DNA of 8,451 nucleotides from NCBI GenBank assembly GCA_017881705.1, contig JADGQP010000120.1, forward strand, positions 1-8,451, in the 5' to 3' direction. Below, piece by piece: positions 1 to 5,858 of the stretch; positions within the stretch are counted from its first letter, which is position 1; every line of letters begins with the position of its first letter. The notes under the pieces were generated by a model. The model saw nothing but the letters and a program-made list of their open reading frames with translations. It was not told the DNA's origin and searched no databases. The position numbers and the translations under genes are program-made. The stretch comes from Christensenellaceae bacterium. Its GTDB lineage: Bacteria > Bacillota > Clostridia > Christensenellales > Aristaeellaceae.

Positions 1-1238
1 ACAGGCGTCGTATCCCCCAGGCGCGCCGGCCCGTAGGCCGCACAGTGCCCCGCGTATACCTTCGCGTAGGTCACGCCGCCGCTCACGTAAGGCGGCGAAT
101 CGTCCGCCGGATAATGCGCGCGGTAGTTGTTCAGCAGCGTCCGCACGAAGGGATTCTCGGGCGAGTGCAGCACAACCGGTTCCGCGTAAACATTCCGCAC
201 GGCGAACGTGGGCAGTCTGCGCCTCGTTTCCTCCGTAAGGCCTTCGGCGGTCAGCGGCGCGGGAAAGCGGATATCCGTTTCGCCGTGGAACCTGCCTGCC
301 TCGAGAGTAAGAATGTTCAGCCCGACGCTGGCATAACCCATGGGCGGATAATCGCCCGCCAGGTCAAGACCCGCGCCGTAAGGGTCGCCAAGTGCCGCAA
401 GCAGTTCCCTTGCCCAATCCTCGTGAAACGCCTCGCTTGCCAGTGCCAGCGCTTTGAGCGCCGCGTTGTCCCCCCGGTACGGCGTTGATGCGTGCGCCGC
501 CTTGCCGTGAATACGGATCACCGGCTCCTCGCCGCTTTCCAAAGTGTATACCCAGCCTTTGCTTTGCAGAAACGCTATGGCGGTCAGAACGTCCGCTGGG
601 CTCAGGGTAAGCGCGCACTCATCGCACACCACATTCGCCGCGCGGCCGCCCTCCATCCGGCGTATCCGGCTTGTAACCGGCGCGTCCAGGTACAACACCA
701 GATCCCCTTTTTCCCCAATGCAGAGGGGAAAGCCACCGTCCGGCGTAAAGGCGAAATCCGGCAACCCTTCGCTGTCCAAATAGCGGACGATATCGCGCAT
801 GGTGCGTTCCTCGTCCGCACAGATCACGATGCGAATCTGCCGCTGATACGACACTCCCTCGTCGCGGAGGTTTCTAAGCGCCGCGTAAGTCAGCCACAGC
901 GCGGTTTTCATATCCTGCGCGCCGCGGGCGTACAGGCGGTTGCCCACCACACGCGCCTCGTAGGGCGGTACGGTCCAGCCCACGCCCGCGGGCACAACGT
1001 CTAAGTGGGACACAGCTTCCACCCGCCGCTCGCCCTCGCCGTACAGGATGGCGATCGCGTGGCCGCCGAACTCCCTGACCGTAAAGCCATCGCGCAGGGC
1101 GATCACGCGGATATAGTCAAGCCCCAGCGCGATTGCGTGCCCATAGGGCTCGCTATCCGATACTGTGGTGGGGTCATACTCCGTGGGAATGCTCAGCAGC
1201 CCGCGAAGCTCCTGTACAAACTGTTCCTGCTTCCACAT
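1..1238 (-). CDS. M20-family metallopeptidase, PepV/Sapep-like dipeptidase (3' end outside window)
   Basis: Zinc-dependent exopeptidase or amidase of family M20, closest in layout to the cytoplasmic dipeptidases PepV and Sapep. The expected metal-site residues are all readable: His78 and Asp80 in SHLDVVPAG, bridging Asp109 in RGAQDMK, Glu143/Glu144 in CADEER, and Asp167 in FTPDGGFPL followed by GEKG, a PepV-type signature. A GKAAHAS motif near residue 265 belongs to the lid/dimerisation domain, and SGGVTYAKV near the end matches the PepV C-terminal lobe. The last metal-binding His should lie just past the window edge, so only the extreme C-terminus is missing (about 412 codons seen; the family is usually around 450-470). 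The ATG follows the ecfT stop by 5 nt, and that stop overlaps its ribosome binding site AGGTGA, so the two genes are very probably co-transcribed and translationally coupled. Its substrate is unknown. Family assignment is firm; the exact specificity is inferred. Confidence 0.88.
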   Translation of the reverse strand, partial: MWKQEQFVQELRGLLSIPTEYDPTTVSDSEPYGHAIALGLDYIRVIALRDGFTVREFGGHAIAILYGEGERRVEAVSHLDVVPAGVGWTVPPYEARVVGNRLYARGAQDMKTALWLTYAALRNLRDEGVSYQRQIRIVICADEERTMRDIVRYLDSEGLPDFAFTPDGGFPLCIGEKGDLVLYLDAPVTSRIRRMEGGRAANVVCDECALTLSPADVLTAIAFLQSKGWVYTLESGEEPVIRIHGKAAHASTPYRGDNAALKALALASEAFHEDWARELLAALGDPYGAGLDLAGDYPPMGYASVGLNILTLEAGRFHGETDIRFPAPLTAEGLTEETRRRLPTFAVRNVYAEPVVLHSPENPFVRTLLNNYRAHYPADDSPPYVSGGVTYAKVYAGHCAAYGPARLGDTTP

Positions 1239-1243
1239 CGGCG

Positions 1244-2092
1244 TCACCTGAAGGGGTACCAAAGATCGGGGTGGGGGCTGATCCAGCCTGTGACGATGTA
1301 CACGGCAAACACAAGAAACAGCGCCGCCGCCAGGATCTGGACTACAATATCGTCGCGCGTGGTTTCCGGCTCGCAGTAATAACTGCGCTTCTTTCCCTGC
1401 CCATAACCGCGTAGTTCCATTGCGTTGGCGATCACGCCTACCTTTTCAAACGTGATAATCACCAACGGAAACAGGATCAGCGTCGTTTGCTTCAGCCTCG
1501 CGCCAAGCGAGGTTTTCTTAGGGTCAAGCTCCAGCCCACGCATCTGCATGGCGGCTTTCGTATTTTCATAATCGCGCAGGATATCCGGAATGTAGCGAAG
1601 TCCCAGCGAAATCATCGTGCAAACTTTATAAGGGAACTTCAGCGAATAAAGGCCCGAGGCCAGCTGGCTGGGTGTGATGCTCAGCGCAAACCAGAGGCTT
1701 GCCACGAACACACTGGCGATTTTAGAAAGCCGCGCGAAAAAATACCACAGCGTTTCCCCTGTGAACGGAAAATGGCTGCTCAGGCTGAACAGCACCGTCG
1801 TGCTTCCCGCCAGTTTGGAGCCGATCAGCGGGTCGGCCAGAAAAAACAACAGGATGTTGATCGCGTTGGTGATGATGATGAATACAATGATAAACCTGAG
1901 CTTGTGAAGGCTGGGGTGGATGGAAGCCAGCAGAACGCATTGCAGCACCAGCCCGGGAATGAGTATACGCAGGTCGAACGATACCATCAGCACAAACAAC
2001 GTAGCTGTAAAGAGCCGCACCTTTGTGGCGCCGGTCAGGCGCTGCAGGCGTTCCCGGCCGGGTATCAGCGGGATGATGAAACGGTTATCCAC
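1244..2092 (-). CDS. ecfT: ECF transporter transmembrane (T) component, EcfT/CbiQ family
   Basis: Membrane scaffold of an energy-coupling factor importer. It couples ATP hydrolysis by the ATPase subunit to toppling of the S component. The 282-aa protein has several hydrophobic segments (about residues 26-60, 67-88, 123-142, 205-223 and 250-270). Two Arg-Gly coupling motifs characteristic of EcfT are present: AMQMRGLEL near residues 181-189 and NAMELRGYG near 223-231. These helices dock into the ATPase grooves. I chose the GTG at 2092 because a strong GAGAGGGGG lies 7 nt upstream. In-frame TTG codons at 2110 and 2098 are also open but have no properly spaced ribosome binding site. From the GTG the gene overlaps the ATPase gene by 8 bp (GTGGATAA), consistent with translational coupling. 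The M20 peptidase gene follows after 5 nt. Nothing in this gene looks broken, unlike the ATPase next to it. Confidence 0.93.
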   Translation of the reverse strand: MDNRFIIPLIPGRERLQRLTGATKVRLFTATLFVLMVSFDLRILIPGLVLQCVLLASIHPSLHKLRFIIVFIIITNAINILLFFLADPLIGSKLAGSTTVLFSLSSHFPFTGETLWYFFARLSKIASVFVASLWFALSITPSQLASGLYSLKFPYKVCTMISLGLRYIPDILRDYENTKAAMQMRGLELDPKKTSLGARLKQTTLILFPLVIITFEKVGVIANAMELRGYGQGKKRSYYCEPETTRDDIVVQILAAALFLVFAVYIVTGWISPHPDLWYPFR

Positions 2093-3797
2093 GCGCAAGC
2101 CCCCTCTCAAACGCCGTGAATCGCCTTACGAACGCGGAGGCGTTGATATTCAGCTTTTGCGCCATCTCCATTAAAGATGTTTTTTTCAGGCTGGCTTGTA
2201 AAAGCAGCGTTTCATCGCAGAGCACATCGAACGTGTTGCCGTCGGCGATGATCTGCCCGCGGGAGAGCAATACCGCGCGGTCGGTGTATTCCAGCGCCAG
2301 GTGCAGGTCGTGGGTAATAAACAGCACCGTCATGGCGTTTTCCTTAGACAGTTTTTCCACGAAAGTCATCATTTCGGTATAGTGCGCAAAATCTTGTCCG
2401 GCAGTCGGTTCATCCAAAATCAGTATGGAGGGTTCCAGCGCAAGCATCACGGCGATCGTCACACGCTTTTTCTGGCCATAGCTCAGCGCGCCAATCGGCC
2501 AGTTGCGCATGGGATAAAGGCCGGTAAGCGTAAGCGCCTGCCGTACGCGGCGTTCGGTTTCCTCTTTGGGGAACCGTCGCAGTTCCAGCGCCAGGCGCAC
2601 TTCCTGAATTACGATGTCCTTTACCAGCATCTGGTTGGGGTTTTGCATAACGTAGCCGATCTTTTGGGCCAGCTGCGCGATGCTCATCGTTGTATAATCT
2701 TTGCCCTGCCAGAGGATTCGCCCCTGCACGGGTCTTTCCACACCGCACAGCAGCCGTGCCAGCGTGCTTTTCCCCGCTCCGTTTTCCCCCATAAGAGCAA
2801 TACGCTCGCCGGGGTGGATGGTCAGGCGCACATTTTGCAGCACAGGCACGTCCTCATACGCGAAAGTCACGCCCTGAACGGCCATCAGCGGTTCACCCTT
2901 TTCGGGCGAAGGCGCGGGCGGCTCCACTTGAATGAACTTTGTAAACGCCTCGCGGTACGCGGAAAGGTTCAGCGCGCCGGGTTGATCCAGCGGCCCCTCC
3001 GGCAGGGGGATATCGGGCGCGATGTCCATCAGCGCGGAAACGTAGAGAGGTTCGCGAATCCCGTATTGTTTGAGCACCCGCGATTTTAAAATATCGTCGG
3101 GCGATCCCTCCGCCACCACGCGCCCCGCGTTGAGCACGATAATCCGGTCCACAGGACGGTACAGCACATCCTCCAGCCGGTGTTCAATGATAAGGGTCGT
3201 AACCTCCAAGTCCCGGCGCAGGTTGTCGATCATCTCCATGGCGTCCATGCCGGCCTTAGGGTCAAGCGAAGCCAGCGGTTCATCAAACAGCAGAATATCC
3301 ACTCTGCCGTGGAGCACGCCGGCCAACGCCACTTTTTGTTTTTGCCCGCCCGATAATTCATAGGGCAGGCGGTTGAGCATCCCATCCATCCCCACCAGCG
3401 CCGCCGCCTGCGCAACCAGCGGCAGCATCTCTTTTCGGGGCATGTTCTGGTTTTCCAGCGAAAAGGCGATATCCTAGCCTACGGAAAGGGCGACGAACTG
3501 CGCGTCGCTGTCCCGCAGGACGGTGCCGACGCAGCCGAGCCTGTGCTTTGCGGCTGCGTCCTGCACTTCAATACCGTTCACATGGCAGGTGCCGGTGATT
3601 TCGCCCTTGTAGTAGTAGGGAATCAAACCGTTAATCACGCTGCCCAGGGTGGATTTGCCGCTTCCGCTCGGGCCCAGAATCAGCACTTTCTCGCCTTTAT
3701 GGATCGTCAGGCTGATATCCACAAGCGTTGGTTCCGTCTGGGATTCGTAACGGAAGCTGAAATGGTCAAACACAATTACAGGTTCGGGCGGTTTCAT
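2085..3797 (-). pseudogene. Fused two-domain ECF transporter ATPase (YkoD-like) interrupted by an in-frame TAG
   Basis: This would be a 570-residue ABC ATPase with two nucleotide-binding domains in one chain, the layout of YkoD-type ECF ATPases. ATG 3797 follows AGGAAGGAG. Domain 1: Walker A GPSGSGKST (42-50), Q-loop position VLRDSDAQF (Arg95 where Gln is expected), signature LSGGQ (148-152), Walker B LLFDEP with Glu173, switch His206. Domain 2: Walker A GENGAGKST (337-345), Q-loop Gln385 in VMQNPNQ, signature LSYGQ (438-442), Walker B LILDEP with Glu463, switch His496. Codon 108 is TAG (3476-3474), between LSVG and DIAFSLEN. The reading frame is unchanged on both sides, and relatives usually carry Glu there, so one GAG-to-TAG change explains it. 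Termination at the TAG leaves a 107-aa fragment. A restart at ATG 3443 would give 452 aa with an intact domain 2 but no Walker A in domain 1; I see no strong ribosome binding site for it. Nonsense mutation, strain variant, sequencing error or UAG readthrough all remain possible. Confidence 0.85.
2100..2108 (-). promoter_or_regulatory. Ribosome binding site that sets the ecfT GTG start
   Basis: GAGAGGGGG on the minus strand lies 7 nt before the GTG at 2092, inside the last codons of the ATPase gene. It supports the GTG start over the in-frame TTG codons at 2110 and 2098, and it explains the 8-bp gene overlap. Confidence 0.65.
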
Positions 3798-3846
3798 GGC
3801 GCTCCTTCCTCAGACCGAGGGTATATTTCGGTGTTTTGAAGGCCTG

Positions 3847-4458
3847 TTACGCTTTCCCCTGAGTGTCGTCGGCATCTTCCATTTTCAGACCCTGTTGGCT
3901 CTTATACCGGGCCGCCAACGCGAACAGGATGGGCAAGCCGACAACCACGAAAACGCTCGCGTCGCTTATTACGGCCGCCTGCGCCTGCAGGTAGGTGATG
4001 GTGAGTTCGCCGCCAAAGAACATCAGTGTGAACAGCGGGGTCACCACGCCAAACGCCAGCGCCGTGCCCAGAATCGCAAGCACGGTGTAGATGATCGCGT
4101 GCTTAACACCAAACACGCCCGCTTTGATATTTGCGCCGTACAGGGGGAGGAGACCGACGACGAACCCAGCTACAGCGTTGCCGATGGACCAGTCAAACCA
4201 GAAGCCCCAGCCGCCCAGCAGATCGGCAAACACATTGCCGATGAACGCGGCCAGCGCGGCGGGCAGCGGCCCGAACAGCGCGCCGACGATGACCGGCACG
4301 ATATACGCGGAAGATAGCTTGGTATTGGTGAACACCGGTATGCCGCCGTACACCATCAGCACGCCGAACAGAGCCGCGCCCAAGGCTACGCCTACGATGG
4401 TCTGCGTGTTCCACTCGCCCAGCAGCAGGGTACCGATAGATTTCTTTTTGACAGCCAT
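3847..4458 (-). CDS. ECF transporter S component, UPF0397 (DUF3816)-like
   Basis: Substrate-binding membrane subunit of an ECF importer, 203 aa with about five or six hydrophobic segments. The N-terminal stretch WNTQTIVGVALGAALFGVL, then GGIPVF.NTKLSSAY and GALFGPLPA...FIGNVFADLL, closely resembles the UPF0397 family. That family is often named an ECF riboflavin transporter S component in databases, but to my knowledge its ligand is not settled. The helix-1 GxALGAALFG pattern is the small-residue face that contacts EcfT in group II S components. The ATG at 4458 is chosen over upstream in-frame codons because AAGGAGGT lies 8 nt before it. The ATPase gene follows after 49 nt, then the EcfT and M20 peptidase genes, so S, A and T form a dedicated transporter rather than a shared module. 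Expression is probably controlled in the long 5' leader, which carries an attenuator-type terminator. The C-terminal tail (about 184-203) is hydrophilic and acidic. Confidence 0.87.
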   Translation of the reverse strand: MAVKKKSIGTLLLGEWNTQTIVGVALGAALFGVLMVYGGIPVFTNTKLSSAYIVPVIVGALFGPLPAALAAFIGNVFADLLGGWGFWFDWSIGNAVAGFVVGLLPLYGANIKAGVFGVKHAIIYTVLAILGTALAFGVVTPLFTLMFFGGELTITYLQAQAAVISDASVFVVVGLPILFALAARYKSQQGLKMEDADDTQGKA

Positions 4459-4555
4459 GACGAAGTACCTCCTTAAGTATGAATTATGGATAATGGGGGG
4501 AACCATGGGTCGCGTTGTCAATTTTGCGTTTCATAGACATAGGCGGGGTAGCGCC

Positions 4556-4577
4556 AAAAAAACGTCCGCCGGAACGT
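4556..4577 (-). terminator. Intrinsic terminator inside the transporter leader (attenuator)
   Basis: Read on the minus strand, ACGUUC pairs with GGACGU across a CGGC loop (one G-U pair) and is followed at once by seven U residues. It lies about 100-120 nt after the predicted start site and about 100 nt before the S-component ATG. It therefore cannot end an upstream gene and is best read as a conditional terminator in the leader. The stem is short (6-7 bp), so its strength is uncertain. Confidence 0.6.
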
Positions 4578-4587
4578 CATTGTTCAC

Positions 4588-4672
4588 CGGATATACGCGT
4601 GCGCTGTGTGGTTAACGTAACCAAATGTATGGAGCAAACCAACGCGGAATCAGCGGGTTTGGCAACTATCCG
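4588..4672 (-). promoter_or_regulatory. Candidate riboswitch-like aptamer: three-way junction in the transporter leader
   Basis: Three helices can be drawn in the transcript. The closing stem CGGAUA (4672-4667) pairs perfectly with UAUCCG (4593-4588). The second hairpin pairs CAAACC (4661-4656) with GGUUUG (4640-4635), with an inner CGC/GCG stem. The third hairpin is UGGUUA-CGU-UAACCA (4623-4609), 6 bp with a 3-nt loop. The fold begins about 7 nt after the predicted transcript start and ends 10 nt before the terminator hairpin. I do not find the conserved cores of FMN, TPP, cobalamin, THF, purine or T-box leaders. The pairing is seen in the sequence; the regulatory role is inferred from its position. 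Confidence 0.45.
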
Positions 4673-4685
4673 CAGGATTAACCAT

Positions 4686-4714
4686 ATTGTAGGGCATTCG
4701 TATGGTAAAGTCAA
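4686..4714 (-). promoter_or_regulatory. Sigma-A promoter of the ECF transporter operon
   Basis: On the minus strand, TTGACT (4714-4709), a 17-bp spacer and TACAAT (4691-4686) form a near-consensus housekeeping promoter. The predicted start near 4679 gives a leader of about 220 nt before the S-component gene. Confidence 0.75.
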
Positions 4715-4777
4715 TCCTGACAAGGGAAAAACCTCCTCGTTTTCATGGTAAAACAATCCTTTCCACCTCCCGTTTTC
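4702..4777 (-). repeat. Two adjacent imperfect direct repeats at the transporter promoter
   Basis: On the minus strand, GAAAACG, then GGAGG, then AGGATTG and TTTACCAT occur in the same order in two directly abutting units, 4777-4745 and 4744-4702. The unit next to the promoter is about 10 bp longer in its middle and contains the -35 box (TTGACT). The other unit has TTGTTT at the equivalent place. ATGGTAAA starts 43 bp apart in the two copies, about four helical turns. This may be a regulator-binding pair or a local duplication. Confidence 0.55.
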
Positions 4778-4799
4778 TGTTTTTATTTTGTTCCGTCAA

Positions 4800-4828
4800 T
4801 TGCGTTCTCCTTCGCATCAGTATACAAT
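4800..4828 (+). promoter_or_regulatory. Probable sigma-A promoter of the small membrane-protein genes
   Basis: TTGCGT (4800-4805), a 17-bp spacer and TACAAT (4823-4828) lie upstream of the plus-strand genes. The -10 is good and the -35 keeps only TTG. Predicted initiation is near 4834-4836. It is divergent from the transporter promoter, about 85 bp away from that promoter's -35 box. Confidence 0.5.
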
Positions 4829-4833
4829 GCGGT

Positions 4834-4932
4834 ATGGATAAAAAAGAACACTTTAAATCCTCGCGATATCGTCGCCGCGTAAAGGGTGCGCCGGTAACGC
4901 CCGGAAAACGAAAATCGATAAGGAGGTTGTAA
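4834..4932 (+). CDS. Possible 32-residue very basic peptide (uncertain)
   Basis: An open frame begins MDKKEHFKSSRYRRR and ends KRKSIRRL, with Arg and Lys making up over 40 percent of residues and no membrane segment. Its ATG lies almost exactly at the predicted transcription start, so it would be translated leaderless. Its TAA ends 2 nt before the next gene's ATG, and its last codons contain that gene's ribosome binding site, which could couple the two. The final residues are forced by the AAGGAGG site, so part of the basic character is not independent evidence. I do not recognise the peptide. It could equally be a chance frame in a 5' leader. Confidence 0.25.
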   Translation: MDKKEHFKSSRYRRRVKGAPVTPGKRKSIRRL

Positions 4933-4934
4933 AA

Positions 4935-5339
4935 ATGGCATGTTTCCTTGCGCCCGCCGCAGAGGCGATTGTGGTTACGGTGATTCGTAAGCGTGTACAA
5001 AAGAAGGAAGAAGCTGCGAACAAGGCTGGCACACAGGTAAAAAGTTATACAGAAAACGTGATACTGTGGAGCCGTAAACTGGGGTGGCTTAACAATATGC
5101 TTTGGGGCGGCGTTTTTCTGTTGGCTATCGAACACATCTGGCACGGAGAAGTGGTTCCGTGGCCGCCTTTTTTAACCGCCATGAGCAACCCCGCCGATAT
5201 CCACCCCATGCTGATGGAAATTCTCACGGTCGGCGGCGGCATGGTGGTGTTCGTAACGATCGTATGGTACCTGGGCACGCGGATTATCGAACGTCGGGTT
5301 CAAAACGCGCAGGTAAAACGCGCGGGTCAGGGAGCGTAA
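4935..5339 (+). CDS. Small membrane protein of unknown function with an EHxxHGE motif (134 aa)
   Basis: I do not recognise a characterised family. The N-terminus MACFLAPAAEAIVVTVI is hydrophobic (1-17). It is followed by a highly charged segment (18-48), a membrane segment around 51-66, a loop rich in Trp and Pro (72-92), a second clear membrane segment around 96-114 preceded by GGG, and a basic tail. EHIWHGE (66-72) places two His and two acidic residues at the membrane edge, with His90 across the loop. This could suit a metal or heme ligand set, but that is only inference. The ATG has a strong AAGGAGGT 7 nt upstream. The next gene starts 4 nt after the stop and also encodes a small membrane protein, so the two probably act together. 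The pair lies between an ECF transporter operon (divergent) and the hyp operon (convergent); neither neighbour fixes its role. Confidence 0.8.
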   Translation: MACFLAPAAEAIVVTVIRKRVQKKEEAANKAGTQVKSYTENVILWSRKLGWLNNMLWGGVFLLAIEHIWHGEVVPWPPFLTAMSNPADIHPMLMEILTVGGGMVVFVTIVWYLGTRIIERRVQNAQVKRAGQGA

Positions 5340-5343
5340 TGCT

Positions 5344-5643
5344 ATGTGTTTGTTGCTAACGCTTTTAGCCGCGGCCATATCCACCGTTTTATGGAAAAGC
5401 GGCGCCGCGAAACCCGCGTGGAAAATGGGCACGCTGAGCCTGATGTACTGGGGCGCGTCGCTCATGTGGACGGTAGACGGTATTTTCCGTGTGGCGGACG
5501 GTGAATCGTTTTTTGAAATGACGGCGGACGACGCGCTACTGGGCTTGCTGATCGTCGCCTGCGGCATCGCCGGTTGGTTGCTCACGCTGTGGGTGGCGCA
5601 CAGTAAGGCGGCACGCGTCGCCGCCAGGCATGCAAACGCCTGA
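5344..5643 (+). CDS. Small three-helix membrane protein of unknown function (99 aa)
   Basis: I do not recognise a characterised family. Three hydrophobic segments are visible (about 1-17, 29-47 and 64-86). The connecting loop around VDGIFRVADGESFFEMTADDALLG is acidic and the tail is short and basic (AHSKAARVAARHANA). The acidic loop lies between helices 2 and 3, and the basic C-terminus suggests a cytoplasmic tail. The start ATG is 4 nt after the previous gene's stop, with GGGAG 9 nt upstream, so it is almost certainly the second gene of a two-gene unit. A strong terminator follows 18 nt after the stop. Possible roles include a membrane anchor or a partner subunit for the upstream protein; nothing here shows enzymatic activity. 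Confidence 0.78.
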   Translation: MCLLLTLLAAAISTVLWKSGAAKPAWKMGTLSLMYWGASLMWTVDGIFRVADGESFFEMTADDALLGLLIVACGIAGWLLTLWVAHSKAARVAARHANA

Positions 5644-5661
5644 AAAGGTAAAATAAGTTGC

Positions 5662-5696
5662 AAAATGGCCTCCGGAAGCCATCCGGAGGCCGTTTT
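5662..5696. terminator. Strong bidirectional intrinsic terminator
   Basis: A perfect 10-bp stem GGCCTCCGGA / TCCGGAGGCC with loop AGCCA is flanked by AAAA on the left and TTTT on the right, so it works in principle on both strands. It closes the plus-strand membrane-protein pair and backs up termination of the converging hyp operon. Confidence 0.85.
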
Positions 5697-5726
5697 AGGC
5701 TGTAAAATTCAATATCCCAGGAGGCG

Positions 5727-5755
5727 TCGGAGGGCCAAAGCCCTCTGACTGTTTT
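5727..5755 (+). terminator. Second terminator-like hairpin
   Basis: TCGGAGGGC pairs with GCCCTCTGA across a CAAA loop (9 bp, one G-U), followed by CTGTTTT. It is a weaker backup terminator for plus-strand transcripts, or part of the hairpin-rich element that follows. Confidence 0.4.
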
Positions 5756-5854
5756 CGTATCGCCAGGCTTAGCCGGGCGGGCGGGGAGTTTGCGGCTGCG
5801 CCGCAAACAGCACCCGAAACTCAAAAAAGTGGCGAAGTCTACTTTTTTGATACG
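5756..5854. repeat. Hairpin-rich 99-bp intergenic element bounded by CGTATC/GATACG
   Basis: The ends are inverted copies (CGTATC 5756-5761, GATACG 5849-5854). Inside are two perfect stems: GTTTGCGGC/GCCGCAAAC with a 3-nt loop (5788-5808), and TCAAAAAAGT/ACTTTTTTGA with a 10-nt loop (5821-5850). No gene is present. On the minus strand the A/T-rich hairpin comes just after the hypE stop and could serve as its terminator. The compact, bounded shape is like a small dispersed repeat or MITE, but only one copy is in this window, so that cannot be shown here. Confidence 0.4.
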
Positions 5855-5858
5855 CAGT

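Noticed and set aside
45..1414. Plus-strand open frames opposite the M20 peptidase
   Set aside because: They are antisense to a continuous minus-strand frame carrying all the metal-site motifs of family M20.
1487..3089. Long plus-strand open frames (210 codons at 1487-2119, 262 codons at 2301-3089)
   Set aside because: They are antisense to ecfT and the ATPase gene, have no ribosome binding site and show no domain.
3230..3443. The ATPase as two independent genes, with a true start at ATG 3443
   Set aside because: Codons between the TAG and ATG 3443 encode conserved family sequence (DIAFSLEN), and no strong ribosome binding site precedes ATG 3443. A single interrupted gene explains the data better.
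4459..4680. FMN riboswitch, expected if the S component imports riboflavin
   Set aside because: The conserved FMN-aptamer blocks are absent and only three helices can be drawn. TPP, cobalamin and T-box cores were also not found by eye.
4743..5144. A 133-codon minus-strand frame across the divergent promoter region
   Set aside because: It runs antisense to the well-started 134-aa membrane protein and over its promoter, and has no convincing ribosome binding site.
5697..5855. A small protein gene between the two converging operons
   Set aside because: The open frames here are short, cross strong hairpins and lack ribosome binding sites; secondary structure dominates the stretch.
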